Origin: Litomosoides sigmodontis
Lineage: Eukaryota > Nematoda > Chromadorea > Rhabditida > Onchocercidae
Length of the DNA stretch: 64,000 nt
Direction of reading: 5' to 3'
NCBI GenBank assembly: GCA_963070105.1
Contig: OY718805.1
Coordinates: 10,079,652 to 10,143,651 of the forward strand
This document shows, piece after piece, positions 11,701 to 23,883 of this stretch. The position numbers and the translations under genes are program-made. Under the pieces are notes generated by a model. The model was not told where the DNA came from, did no database searches, and saw only the letters and a program-made list of their open reading frames with translations. Every line of letters begins with the position of its first letter. Position 1 is the stretch's first letter.

Positions 11701-12827
11701 TGTTTGTCTATTTCAACTATGTATGATTTTATCGTTTTAATTTTTGCGATCGATCCGTGCACTAGTATAACTGATATACGGTTGATGTCACCACTGAAAT
11801 GAACTACACCAACTGATTAAATAGTGTTCTTTTTTTGAAATTCATCTATAAATGACAGCTGATAAATGCGCTTTAAAGTCTAACATTCCACTTATATTTT
11901 TGTTTATCTCTGTCTTTTGTTATCTTGTTGCGTCGATGTTCGAGCGAGCAGTATTAACTGCATGAATGTTGTCTGTTCCTGCCATATTTTTCTTGTTTTT
12001 CGTCTCTTTTTTCTCTTTGAAAAGTTTTTGCACTTCTCTCGAGTGTTAAATTTCATATCTGATGCGGGTAAATGGTGCATATTGTTTGCTAATGTTCTTT
12101 TAATGATGTCACGCATATTGCTGCTCTGTTCAAGAGCAGGAGAAATCCATACAGTTATGATTATGTGGAATATTTTGTTCTTGAAAAAACTTTTTTTATC
12201 TGAAGTCTTCTATCCTTTTCATATATTTATTTTACTCTTAGTTATTGTATCACTAGCGATTTTCCATGTGGTGAAGTTGAATAACACATATGCGCTATAT
12301 TTATAAAGATTTCGAAATTACAGTGTTCAGTTAGGTTTTTTTCAAAAAACAGTCATAGATTTATTTAAATCATCAAAAAAGAAGAGGCACATGATTTACA
12401 ATAGCAATCGAAAGAATAAAGAAAAATTGCTATTTAATTTAATTATATTAATAGAAAGTGATGACATATCAATTGAAATAGCGATTTTTCATGTGGTGAA
12501 GTTTGCCACACCACCGGTAAAGCAATAACGTTCTCTTTACAACATCAGTTTACTGGATGTTGCAACTCTACTCCCGTCCTATCAGTACTTGCTAGAGTAA
12601 CAGAATTTTCCTCCTCAATTTAAATCATATGCAACTAATTTTACACTTTAAGAGACAGTTCAATTTGTCGCAAATGAGAAATTCAACATATTTTGCCAAC
12701 TACAAATCTAACTTTCTCTTACCCACCGCGATCATCGAGTAAATCTCAATTTTTTCAGTTAGCAGAATGTTTAATGAGAGATTATTCACATAAGTCTAAT
12801 TCATACTTTTTCCACATTTCAACTCCG
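11701..12827. other. Intergenic 3' of DONSON
   Basis: AT-rich. Open frames here (for example 11917-12306, +) are dominated by Phe/Leu codons expected from poly-T tracts and lack splice or family support. I see no gene. Confidence 0.6.
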
Positions 12828-14404
12828 TTATTGTAGTGCAAATGCAATGCTTGCGTGCAAGAATGAGAGCAGCGTTGCATCGATCTGAAAATGACTGCGT
12901 GAGCATTTTGCAAGGCAAAAGAAAAAAAAAAGAACGTTTGAATTTTCGCAAAAATCCATAACATCACGATCACTTACTCCAGCGAATATCCATTTTTCAC
13001 TCAAATTTGAGAATGGGTAATTACTGGAGTGGTGGAATTCGGTAACAGCACAAATTCCTGCGAATAACGAACATGTCACAGCGGTTGGCATTTCCTAATA
13101 GACGTTTTTTCTTTTAAATTCAAATTCATGTTTGAATAATTAATTTAAGAGTGATAGTTACATGTGAGACAATAGAATTTTCAAATTTCAATGAAAGTTT
13201 GAATTCGATTGAACGGCTTTGCTATGCTATAGCTATCCTCCCTACTGAATCTATCGAATTCTTAAATTATAATTTCTTGTTAATAATTCATTAGAATTGC
13301 AAATTATAGCTATAATGATATTATTTTCAAATATTTCAATTTTTGTTCAATGAATTCAATTGCAATATTTGATTTAAAATTTCCTTTAAATATTCCACTC
13401 CTCCACTTCGTTCTTTTCTTCTCTCGAATATTTCACATTTTTTCTCCTTCTTTCGCTATCTTCTAGAATCTTTTTGAAAACGGTGAAACTTACAAATCTA
13501 CTATGCGCCTGTCTAATCTCAGCTTTTTTGAATGCTGAATTGGCGAGTAACCAAATGAGTGATAAGAAAAGGATGACCATTGAGGTGCACATAACAAACA
13601 AGTCAGATATCTGATAGCCACTTTCGCTTTTTCCTCTCGAGTTTTCCACGGATTCCATCTCTTCCTGAAATGTGAAACCGGTCAGCAAGGAGGAAGCCAT
13701 AGGTTCTCACAATGACGCTGCTTGGAAGTATTGTTAAATGCAACATTTTAATTTAGCAATTTGCAACAGTCTAGAAATGCGAAAAAAATGCTTCCATATC
13801 CGTTTTATCAAGGAATTTCAAAGTTTATCGTTTTTATACCATTTTAAAGTTGCACGTAGACGACGCGAACTTGCGTGTTGATGATGAAGAAATAGCAAAT
13901 ACAGAGGAATCAAATCACGTGTACAAGTTGTGCACGTGCAAAATTGTACGTAGATTGAATGAAAGCGTATATGACCCTACTTTTGGATGATATAAACCCA
14001 TATTGACAATTTGAATTTGCCCATGTTTATTTAAAATTTCAATAAGAAATGATAAATAATCTGATAGGATCACAATGCATTACTGCAACTGTAAATTTTG
14101 TCGTCGGTAAAGGATAACTTAAATTCCATTTTTTTGCACTCAATTTTATTAAATCAAAAAAGTTAACGCAAGCAATAGAAAATACATTTAATCTGTTTCT
14201 TTTAATCTAAAACTTACGACTGTCTTATAATTCTTAAATTATTGAGTAGTTTATCAGATCGGCGATAGTCATTTGCAATTTAATTATGATTTAATAAGCA
14301 AGGACAACCTGAGCAGGTTCATGACCTTTACTGAACCAGCGCAACCAACATTTTGAGTATTGACAGTAAATTCCCGAATAGTAACATAGCAAAAGCGATA
14401 AAAC
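12828..14404 (-). CDS. Unrecognised small membrane protein, 5' incomplete
   Basis: I do not recognise this gene. Four minus-strand segments chain in phase with good splice sites: 14404-14332 (TTTTAG acceptor, GTAAAG donor), 13664-13494 (TTTCAG, GTAAGT), 13094-12978 (ATTAG, GTAAGT) and 12884-12828 (TTTTCAG, stop TAA). The product would start with an exposed segment containing FCYVTIREFTVN and two cysteines. An acidic stretch (EEMESVENSRGKSE) follows, then one strong membrane segment (LFVMCTSMVILFLSLIWLL), a basic stretch, a Cys-containing segment and a hydrophobic end (LLSFLHASIAFAL). At least one upstream exon is required, since the first segment enters in phase 2. GC-richer open stretches at 14840-14910, 15240-15330 and 15920-16010 are possible further exons. 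The membrane segment suggests a single-pass accessory or receptor-like protein, but no function is assigned. Confidence 0.45.
13916..13938. promoter_or_regulatory. Paired CACGTG E-boxes
   Basis: Two perfect CACGTG palindromes occur at 13916-13921 and 13933-13938, start-to-start spacing 17 bp, in a locally GC-richer block. CACGTG is the core site of bHLH-zipper (Myc/Max/Mlx, USF-like) factors in animals. They lie in an intron of the minus-strand gene. A 46-codon plus-strand open stretch overlaps them (13850-13990). Confidence 0.35.
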
Positions 14405-17400
14405 CTAAAATTAAATGCATCAGTTGCAGTAAGTCTAAATCTTATTAAAATAATATTGGCTTCACCAGCAATAAACGGTGAAATTTCATTAGATAAAATT
14501 TCACTAAGCATCGCCTAAATTTCTTAAATTTATCTGTTCAGCTAATTAGGGCATTAATTATGGTGCCATCTAATTGTTCGCTGTTGATTGTATTGATGTT
14601 TCTGAGTAGCGTTGCGCAGTTGTCTCTGTTTCTACCGCAAATAACTTAGCATTTGTTCAGTTCATAATTTAAAAGATTGCTTCGATAGCCCCCAGTTCGA
14701 CTAATCGAACATCATTTGTTCAACGTTGTCGTAACATTCCAAGCATTTCCTACAGCCCGCTCTTCCTGATGGCAATCAACAATGCGCTTTAAAAGTAAAA
14801 TTTAATTACTCCATTTATTACGTACAATTTGGAACTCTCGACATCTGCCACCCCCACACGTGGTCCTCTTTGGCACCACAGCTCAATCACGTATAGCTTC
14901 GTGCACAAATGCTATCATTATCTAAAATGGGAAAAATTTTCCCATTTTAATTTTGAAAAAAAAAACGTATTTAAAGCATTTCAGGAAATACACCGAAATA
15001 TCCAACGTCCTACAACTACCACGCAGAATAAGCAACAAGGATTTCATGTTCTGCTTAGAAATAGAAAATAATTAAAATTTAAAAAGTTAAAAATAGAGCT
15101 ACGGAATACAGCAAGTTACATTAAGCCGTAAATTGCAAAATATCCTGCCAAATGCAAATTTTTTTCAATTTCATGGAAAAAGCAACACTCAAAATGCAAT
15201 TTGAATGGAAATGAAAAGCCAAAGCGGAAATGCTTTCAGTGCTACTATAGTAAACGTATCTGAGAGCTGTTTGCGCCCTTTCCTCAAGGCGAAAGTCGAG
15301 GAAAAAGATTCCTTCGTCAAGCATGCGATGTTGGAAAGGTAATAATTCTGCTAGAATTTATGCTCTCAGCACCTGTTGCATTAGCAATACGCTAAAATTA
15401 CTAGAAAAAAGCGATGCCATTCAACACCTAAACATTTGAATTGAAAACTTTTTAGAAACATTCTTTTTCAAAATCAATTTAAATTGCCCAATCCCTGCTA
15501 AATTCAATGTAATCTGAAAGTGAAAGCTGCTCATTATTATTATTTTTTTTTTGTTCTTTAAATTACGCTCTACTATAAAAGTTCGTATTGAAAAGAAAAA
15601 TCTATGGATGAAATTCCTTCTTTAATAATTGTTATCCACTTTAAGGCAATAAAAAGCAAATTTATTTGCCAGTTTTGTGAAATTTAAATTACTATACGTT
15701 TTTGATATGGCTTAGCTCATTGCTGCTGATTTGCGGAAAAAATTTTGTTTTGATGAAAATAAATAACTTCACGAGAAAATTGAATACACACAGCCATTTT
15801 AAAGGCCTTCAGCCGCTAACTGATAAACGTCGACACTACCTCACCGTTATAAATTTGACAATTTTACGCATAATTCCTAAAAGCACTGATCACCACGATT
15901 TCACATAATTAACAACTCGGGAGTTTATCACCATCCTTCAATGTGCCCTCCACTACTTCTGCAGTAGCTACGGTTGAAGTTACAGATGACAGCTCCTTCC
16001 ACAACAAAATTAGACAATTAATTTACCAGTGAAATGAAGTACAGGAAGACGAGGAGTTTTTCTCGTGCGTGCGTCAACATCACTTGAAATTATAGCCCAT
16101 TTTTTCGACAACAAAATTAGAATTTAGTATAAAGAGTTTGGAATATTAGATGATTTGCATCCATGGCAATGATCACATTCTGAAATAGCTAAAACAAATT
16201 AGGTATTATCGTTAGGAGCTGTCAAATTCAGAGATTAGAATGTTGCTAACATTTCACTAATTAAATAATTACATTAAATGCTGTGAATGGATGAGAAAAC
16301 GGGCTGAGAAGTTCTGCTCAAGTAATTTCATGCGAAATTAACATTTTCAAATGTTGCGGATTAATTGAGAAATAAATTTTTCAGGATACGTTCCAGCGAA
16401 GAGATGGGAAAATCAACGTTCGTCGGAGTTCCTTTTTGAAATCATAATTTTCCAAAATTGTTAGTATTTATCACTTATCATTGCCATCACTGGTATTATT
16501 TATTACTCATATTCTTAAATATGATTTAAATATGATCTATCACTATCACTGTCATTATGCTAATTTTGAGCAGGCAGTGCTTGCAGTATCGCAACACTGC
16601 AATTTTGCTCAAAATAAAACGTATCAGTCATTTTTCTCACAAAATTGGAATTGATGTTTTTGCAAATGCATTTTATTCAGCTGAATAATGGAAATTTAAA
16701 TTTCATTATTTAGCAAAACTTCATTATCTTTCGTTCCCTTCGAATCTTTAAATATTAGTTAAAATGATGGCTTTTTTTCCATCTTCCGCGAATCATTTTC
16801 CCTTTCTCAACTTTTTTCCGTTGCAAAAAAATGGAAAAGAATGGAAAATGAACCTTTACGATATGTTAACTGTTCGAGTAAAAATTGGTACAAAATTGTA
16901 AATTAATAAGAAAAAAACAAAACCTTGGAAAATGAGGCAAAAAAAGAGGAATTCTCGAAAATTTCTGAATGATTTTTCCTTTAAGAATAGCGAAAGATTT
17001 GATTAAAATCAAACAAAATTTTTTTGAGAAATATCAAATGTGTGATTGTTGTCAATGATAAGTTTTTTCTTGAAACGAACATTTTCTGGAACTGTTTTCC
17101 CTGTGCTCTAACTGTGCAAGATTTATTTAATAGTAGCGAAAGCTATGAATCATTTAAAATGTTTGTCGTTGTTTTAAAGAAACAAAAAAACGACGAGAAA
17201 GATAAAGGAAAGGAAAGAGAGATGAGAGAGAGAGAAAAAAAACGAAGGAGAAAAATCTTGTGAGCGGTAATTTAAAATTGAATGGTTACGTGATCCGTGT
17301 CTTGTCATAGTTTTGACCTGTTTGACCTGTTTTCTATTACTTTTGGCTTTTTCATCAGTTTTTTTTTATAAAACTTTAAAACGATAAAACTTTCACATTT

Positions 17401-20400
17401 TTAGACGTTTTAAAAAACAAAACTCAATAATTCATTCAATTCTCCGCAGTGGAAAACAATTTTCGATTAAGTATTGAACGGATGTTCGGCGTAGGTAGGA
17501 AAATAAAAGCAAAATATTCCGTAAAGGATTATTTTGAAAAGAATTTTTTTATGCAACTAATTGCTTCATTGCTTTTATAAATGATCATATGTGGGAAGAA
17601 TAAGAAAAATTAAAGGTGATAAGTGCTATGAGAACAAATGAGGACAAACAGTATTGATTAATTACATTAAATTAATTTGGGACTTAATTATAGCAGAACT
17701 ATAAAATTTTAATTATCCTCACATACGCATCGAAAGTAAAAGCGATCAAAGATGGCGAAGCCAGAGTGAAGGAAAGGAGGAAAAGTTTTTCCAGCAATAT
17801 GTCCGCTTTTACATCATTGAAAATGAGAATTTTAAATGATTGCATAAGTCGATATAGGGCGGCACGCATATACGTATGTGAAAGGCCTTAGGCGTTAAGC
17901 TTAGCTTCAAGTCGCTGAAAGATTCATGAGATATTAGCCATGTGGGAGTGGTAGAATAAGACGGTGAAATGTCGGCATTTAATAATTCATCAATTCATTT
18001 GCATTGCATTAAAATTTTAAGGTATGGAAAAATTATGAAAAAAAGCTAAAAGAAATTTCCCAAACACAATAACTCAATTTGGCCATTCGATAGATTGTGG
18101 TTCAGTAATTGCTTCAGTGAAATATTGTTATTCCTCTATCTCATCTGATATTAATCGACCGAATGATTGAGTGATAAAACGTTTTGTGAATTTCACAACT
18201 TAACAACTAATAATTTGAAATTAAAGAATAAACTACAGCAGTGTAAATTTGCCCAAATTTTTCTTGGATTTCACACCTCAAATTTTTTTCATTGATTTTA
18301 CACCTTTCAAATGTAATTTTTTATTAATTTTTAATCATTGCATGTTTGCATACAGAAGAGAAATGATTAAAAATTTCGTTGGAAACTAAAATTACTGAAA
18401 ATTGACAGCGAAATGTTGTCAATTTAAAAGTTATTAAAGATTTAATTCTATTCAAGAGAATCAAAATGTCTTAAGAGTTTTTGCTTGAATTTTTGGGGAA
18501 GCCGGTTAATTGCCTTTTAGTTTCACAATCAAAAAAACGTCCACAAGCTAAAAGTTATTTTGCATTTTTAATTTTTCTTTGAAAAAAATTTACGATGGCT
18601 AGCAGGTGGATTTCATAATAAATTACAGTGCATGAATGCAATTTTCAACGTATTTTGCTTCATTTCATTGTTTTTGTCACACAAATATTGCTGATCGTTC
18701 GATTCCACTGAATCGAACATGAATTTTGAAATTTAATTTTAACATTTGAAAATTAGCAGCAATTTTATGACGGCGAAGTTTCCACTATTTATCTGTTCTA
18801 AGCGTTAAAATGATTGAATTATAGTACTGAATTGTGTTTGATTTAGGCATCGGTCTTTAAAACGACGTTTCGGTAATCTATCAATTTACAGTAAAAATAT
18901 GATTAGTTTCATGAGAAAAACAGGTCAGGGATTTTAAAAGTGACCACACTCTTTGCCTCTATCAGCTTCGGCCACTTGATTTGACCACTTCTACTATCAT
19001 ATAGCTCAAGAAAATTTTGAAAACACAAGCTTGTTTTTCATGAGTGCCAACATTTTACTCGTAGATTTTTACTGCTTAAGAAATTCAGGCTTTCCTGTAA
19101 ATTTTTTTATCGTCTATGCTGTTTCTTACAAAATTCGTGAGCGATATTGAAATGATTTCTGAGGTTTGATGAATCCGAAAGACTGGGGTGAAACGTTTGA
19201 TTGGTAATGTAGCCAGTCGCTCAAATAATTTGGGACTGGAGAGGTCACCCATCCAATTGCTTCATGCAGTGTCTTAAAATTGAGAGGACCTTTTTCCACA
19301 GAATTTTCGGCCATTAGTTTTGAATTTTTTAAAGCTTTGAAATTTCCTTGCTTTATCAATTCATGGATGATTAATTTTGCTTCATTTTTATTCATTGCTT
19401 TGTTCCCCAAAATTAATTTCGGAAGTGTGTTAAATGATTCGAAATAAGCGCAATATACATCACTTCACTTCATCTTTCTTCACACCTGCCGTTTTCCTTT
19501 GACGTACGATCACGTACGTTTACATACAATTTTGTAATCAGTGAGATAAATTAACTTGCGGAACACTCAATGATTGAAAATGCCAGTAATATCACACGTG
19601 AAGTGCATAATTTACAATGAGGTTTAACTGTTCAGTGATGAAAATTGTTAAAAAATTTAATTTCAATTTATTGAACTGCATGAAAAATGCATGCGAAATT
19701 TCAAACGTGTATCTGTTGAAACTGCTGCGTCAATGAAGTGTTTCACACTAAAGCACGTTTTATCATCATTTCAAGTGAACCGTTCTTAACCAACAAATAA
19801 ATGACCACTCATTTACAGTACCTAATATCGTCCGTTTCATACTAATTAACAATTTGATTATAATGACGGTAAGAACAACGATGATAATAATGACAATAGT
19901 AGTGCGATAATGCTGATAACTTCTGGCTGCAATTTGCATATGAGAGTGGAGTGGGAGAAATTCGCCTCTCTCTTTGTTACAGTTCAAGTTCGACGTTTGG
20001 ATGATGATGATGATGATGGTGATGGTGATGATGACACAGCATAATAGCAATAATAATGATAATAATAGGAGCAGTAAAATTGATAATTGTATGTGATGAT
20101 TGATCATCACCGGAAATACGGTTCACCATTTTATGATGGCATTCATCAGATGGATAAATCGTGACCTGTTTCAGCAGAAAGAGGAGGTAAAATTTAATTG
20201 AAAATTTACCAGTTATTACTGATGCCATTGTTGGTGTTATCGCAGCTACTGTTATTACTATAACCAATGAGAGAGTGATAGGGAGGAAGTAAACAATTAA
20301 TTGATTAACTAATGAGACAATGACAGGAGGATGTGTTACGGGTTGCGACAACAGTATTTGCATACTTGAACAGAGTAATTTTAGAGGGAAAAAAACTAAT

Positions 20401-20910
20401 GTTAAAATAATTGAATTAAATGCGATTAATTAATTATTGAAGGGAAAGTACTGAGGAAGTTGAAAAAGCGAGAAGGATGTTTGTTTACTCATTTGGAAAT
20501 TAAAACTCTCTCTACCCTTTATGAATTGTAAAAGATGTTCGATGAAAGTTCAAGGTAATATTTAATCGATTAATTATTGCACTTTTTCTTATCAAATTAA
20601 CCTGCCAAATGATTCATTTTAAAAGCTTAGTTTCTAACTTCAAGAAAAAACGAAGTATATTTGTTAGCAAACTAACGCTTCGTCCTCTTCCATACTATTG
20701 TAACAATAGCCCATGCATAGCAATGACTTCTTTTAGAAGCTAAGCTAATTATTATTAAATTAAATTTCCCCTCAATTTAAAAGCTTTCGGAAGAATAAGT
20801 AAATGTTTATATTTTTATCAAATAACTCGCGAGTATATAAATTTGTCCCGGTAATTTTAAAATCAATTGAATAAACGATTTGCAGTTATTTATTGTCATT
20901 TTGCTATTAG
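14405..20910. other. Gene-poor AT-rich region
   Basis: No gene could be established. Items seen: GC-richer open stretches at 14840-14910, 15240-15330 and 15920-16010 (possible 5' exons of the minus-strand gene ending at 12828); a 94-codon minus-strand ORF at 19126-19410 of ordinary amino-acid composition but with no family match; a (GAT)n-rich tract at 20000-20034. The remainder is long A/T-run sequence, possibly intron or regulatory DNA of the fusogen gene downstream. Confidence 0.5.
20000..20034. repeat. (GAT)n microsatellite
   Basis: Tandem GAT/GGT trinucleotides, part of a wider stretch rich in AAT and GAT triplets. It creates spurious poly-His and poly-Ile reading frames on the opposite strand. 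Confidence 0.85.
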
Positions 20911-21107
20911 GACGAAATGAAATGGGTGTTTACGGTTTGAGGAATGAGGAAATTATCGGAAGCCGGATATTCATCTATGGATATGTCCGAAGAGGCGGAG
21001 TTGACCGGACCTCATTGACCGTTGCGCAAAATACATTGGCTAATCGTAGCACCACCGTCGGGCAAACTGGAATGAATGAACGATTGGAGCATTTAAATTT
21101 GCAATTT
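20911..21107 (+). CDS. Exon-like block, possibly 5' exon of the fusogen
   Basis: This block stands out from its surroundings by higher GC and protein-like codons. It has an acceptor (CTATTAG at 20904-20910) and a GTAATT donor at 21108. It encodes NEMGVYGLRNEEIIGSRIF, IYGYVRRGGVDRTSLTVAQN, an N-glycosylation sequon (NRST) and a basic-acidic end (NERLEHLNLQF). A hydrophobic stretch (LFIVILLLG) directly upstream in the same frame could be part of a signal peptide if the exon begins further 5'. It is on the same strand as the fusogen, 2.8 kb upstream of its first secure exon, but exits in phase 0 while that exon enters in phase 1. At least one intervening exon would therefore be needed. A short open stretch at about 22040-22165 (containing VELAGTFKTDL) is one candidate. 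Confidence 0.4.
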
Positions 21108-23883
21108 GTAATTTTACTCAATTCAGCGGAAAACATTTTGAACTCCTAACAATTGCTTATTTTGCATAGAAAATCATCGCATAGATTCCTGCCTTCTTGG
21201 ATTTGCGCAAAAATAATAATTTTCTTATATTCTTTCTTGAACTTTATTTAAGAATTTAACTTTCAAGTTAGAAATTTTTCAATCACGTAATTTGCACACT
21301 TTTCACTCCCTCACCGCACTAAACTTATTTCTGTTATCAATTAAAAATGAAATTCAATTTTGGTGATATAGGCAATTGTATTTTATCACAACTATACTAC
21401 AATGATTAACGTTCGTTCGCGTGACTTCAGCAGTCATTTTAGCATGAAGTGATAGCCATGCTATCGCTGTAATTCGACAGCATTTCAGCAAAATGAAACT
21501 TTATTTTTTTAAAGCAAGCAAGTGCGTTTTTGTAACAAAGCGAAAAATTTGGAGCGTTTGAAGGACAAAGCAAATGTGTGAAATTTTAATAATTTTCAAA
21601 AAAAAAACTCCAATGGACGAAAAATATTCGTTTAATTAGGGCGTATGCGCTAACTTAGTTGCAATATTTCATTTCGAAAATTCTTCAAATCAAATTTTAA
21701 TTTTTAAATTGCATTCATTTTTAATGAATTTTGAGATATTCTAAAATCGCATTAATTTCTGCAAATTCTCCACTCGCCAAACGAGAAGGAAATGAGCAAA
21801 AATTACCGATCTTCGGATTAAATATAACCGTAATTCGTTAATGTACGCACTACTTAATAAGTTTCCGTAAGTATTATTCAATACGCAGAAGTTAGCAATA
21901 AGTAATTTTTTACTTTTTATAAACTCACTATGCTTATTTTCACTTCAATCTTGCAGTTTAACCAATTAAAAATATCGTAAAAATCGCATGCGTAGCGACA
22001 GATGTAAAATTCCCGTACGTTATGCGTTGAATTTAGCAGTAATAGGCCCGTTGAATTAGCTGGTACGTTCAAGACTGACCTAACTTCTCCCCATTCGCTT
22101 ATCGTTTCCTACAAGCAATCTCATCATTCTTTTCCATTTCACGCTTATTCAGTGGAAATTAATTAGTGATGACTCACAAATAACATTTTCATTACGCCTT
22201 CCAACTTAATCATTGCAGGTCTGACCTTGGGGTCACGCTAATCCTGTTTATGTTAATTGGTCGGTATTTTCAACTGCTACTGTATTCTTCTCCTAATCCC
22301 GTCTCACCTCAACTGCTCAGTTTGATCTTATCAGGCCATTCTTGCGCACCACTCTTTCAGGTTCTTCGCCATCTTCTGCTAATATTGTAATTTTGCTCCT
22401 CAAATTCTGCGACCTCAAATTGTCAGAATTTTCATTTGTGAAATTTATTTCTTCTATTGAAAAAAAAAATTAAATAAGTAACTTTCGAAATTGCTTCTCA
22501 CTAAAAGTAGCGATGTTGAAAGCAATGGAATCGACAAAATTATGCAAATTATATTCAATAACATTTTCATTTGCTACTGTTATTTCTGATATAATTCTGC
22601 GTTAGTCTGATACTTGCAAAATTTTGTGCAAATAGTAATAAGTGACCGTTGGACGTGAATTGATCCATTTCAATTTTAATGCACTTTTATAAATTGAAGC
22701 AACTCATTATCATTCCATTTGTCAACGGCTACTTCCATCACCACGTTGCATTTACTGCCAAGTGGTAATGAACAATTAATGAATTAAATTCATTAAAATG
22801 TTTTAATCGGAAATTAGAAATTTTTGATGAAACCTTGAACATTTCTCACTGAATTTAACAAATATTCCATTTTAATTATTCGTTTTAACTACTTCTTGTG
22901 AATGTGCTCATTTTTCTTTTCTCCGTTTCTAAGTTCAACTGAAGAAGGACAAAAAATATGTTTCAGTTTAACGGCAAATGATAACAAAGTTCATTTGCGC
23001 CCCGTTCCTTTTCTTTTGTTTTCCTTTGTTGGCTAGCAGAATTTCAATAAAACTGAAAATGATTTTTTTAAGCGCTATGTGTTACAAATGTTTGTTCAGT
23101 TAAATAGAGCGTAGCATATTTAATTAATTAAAATTATAACGTTGTATTAAACACTATTAATGCAGTGACGGTTTGTAACGAGCTCGATGTGTAGTTAATT
23201 TCAAATAATTCAATTTCATTTCAAATGGTACACATATTATTTTAGCATAAAGCACGCCTGATATACGTGAAGGATGAGCAGTTTTGGTGAGCAGTGATGC
23301 AACGACAAGGGTTTCTTGCGTTAATGCACAGAGCGGTAAATTGAGAGAGAGAGAGAGAGAGTTACACTTAAGAATCGCAGTCTACAAGGACAGCTCAGTG
23401 ACCGCTAAGAACCCTTGAGATGTTCACAATCAACAGAAAATTTCATATTTTGTAAGTGAAAGTACACTTAGCAGGTCATTCCAATGTCCACTACTGCACT
23501 CACTCAAATACTTTGGTAAAGTCCTTATGCAATAGTTGCATTTCTTGGAAGTAAGTACAACAACAACTATAATTGGATTGCATGAGCGAAGAGAGGAGAG
23601 AAAATTTCCGGTGCGAAAATGAAATTGAAATTACTGATAAGCAGCCGGCTCAATGCAGTCATCCGCTTTTGGCTGATAATTTCAAAGTTTAAAAATGAGC
23701 CACTAAATTACATTAAATTAAGACTAAAACACCGCTTGAAACGGGAAAATCTAACCTTTTCACTAAGGTTTTGCAAATTATTATCCAATTTTCTCATTTC
23801 ATTCCTTCTTAATTTTGGTTGTTGAAGAGGAAGGAATTCAGTACGCGCAAGCGGAACATGCAAATACAATTTTAGGATTCTAG
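21108..23883. other. AT-rich, probable intron(s) or 5' flank of the fusogen
   Basis: No secure gene. A GC-richer open stretch at about 22040-22165 (+) may be an exon. A (GA)n tract occupies 23343-23361. A hydrophobic plus-strand frame at 23619-23825 has no support. Confidence 0.5.
23343..23361. repeat. (GA)n microsatellite
   Basis: Pure GA dinucleotide run in probable intronic sequence. Confidence 0.9.

Noticed and set aside
19766..20363. Two overlapping minus-strand ORFs with poly-Ile/Leu/His stretches
   Set aside because: They are translations of GAT/AAT microsatellite sequence.
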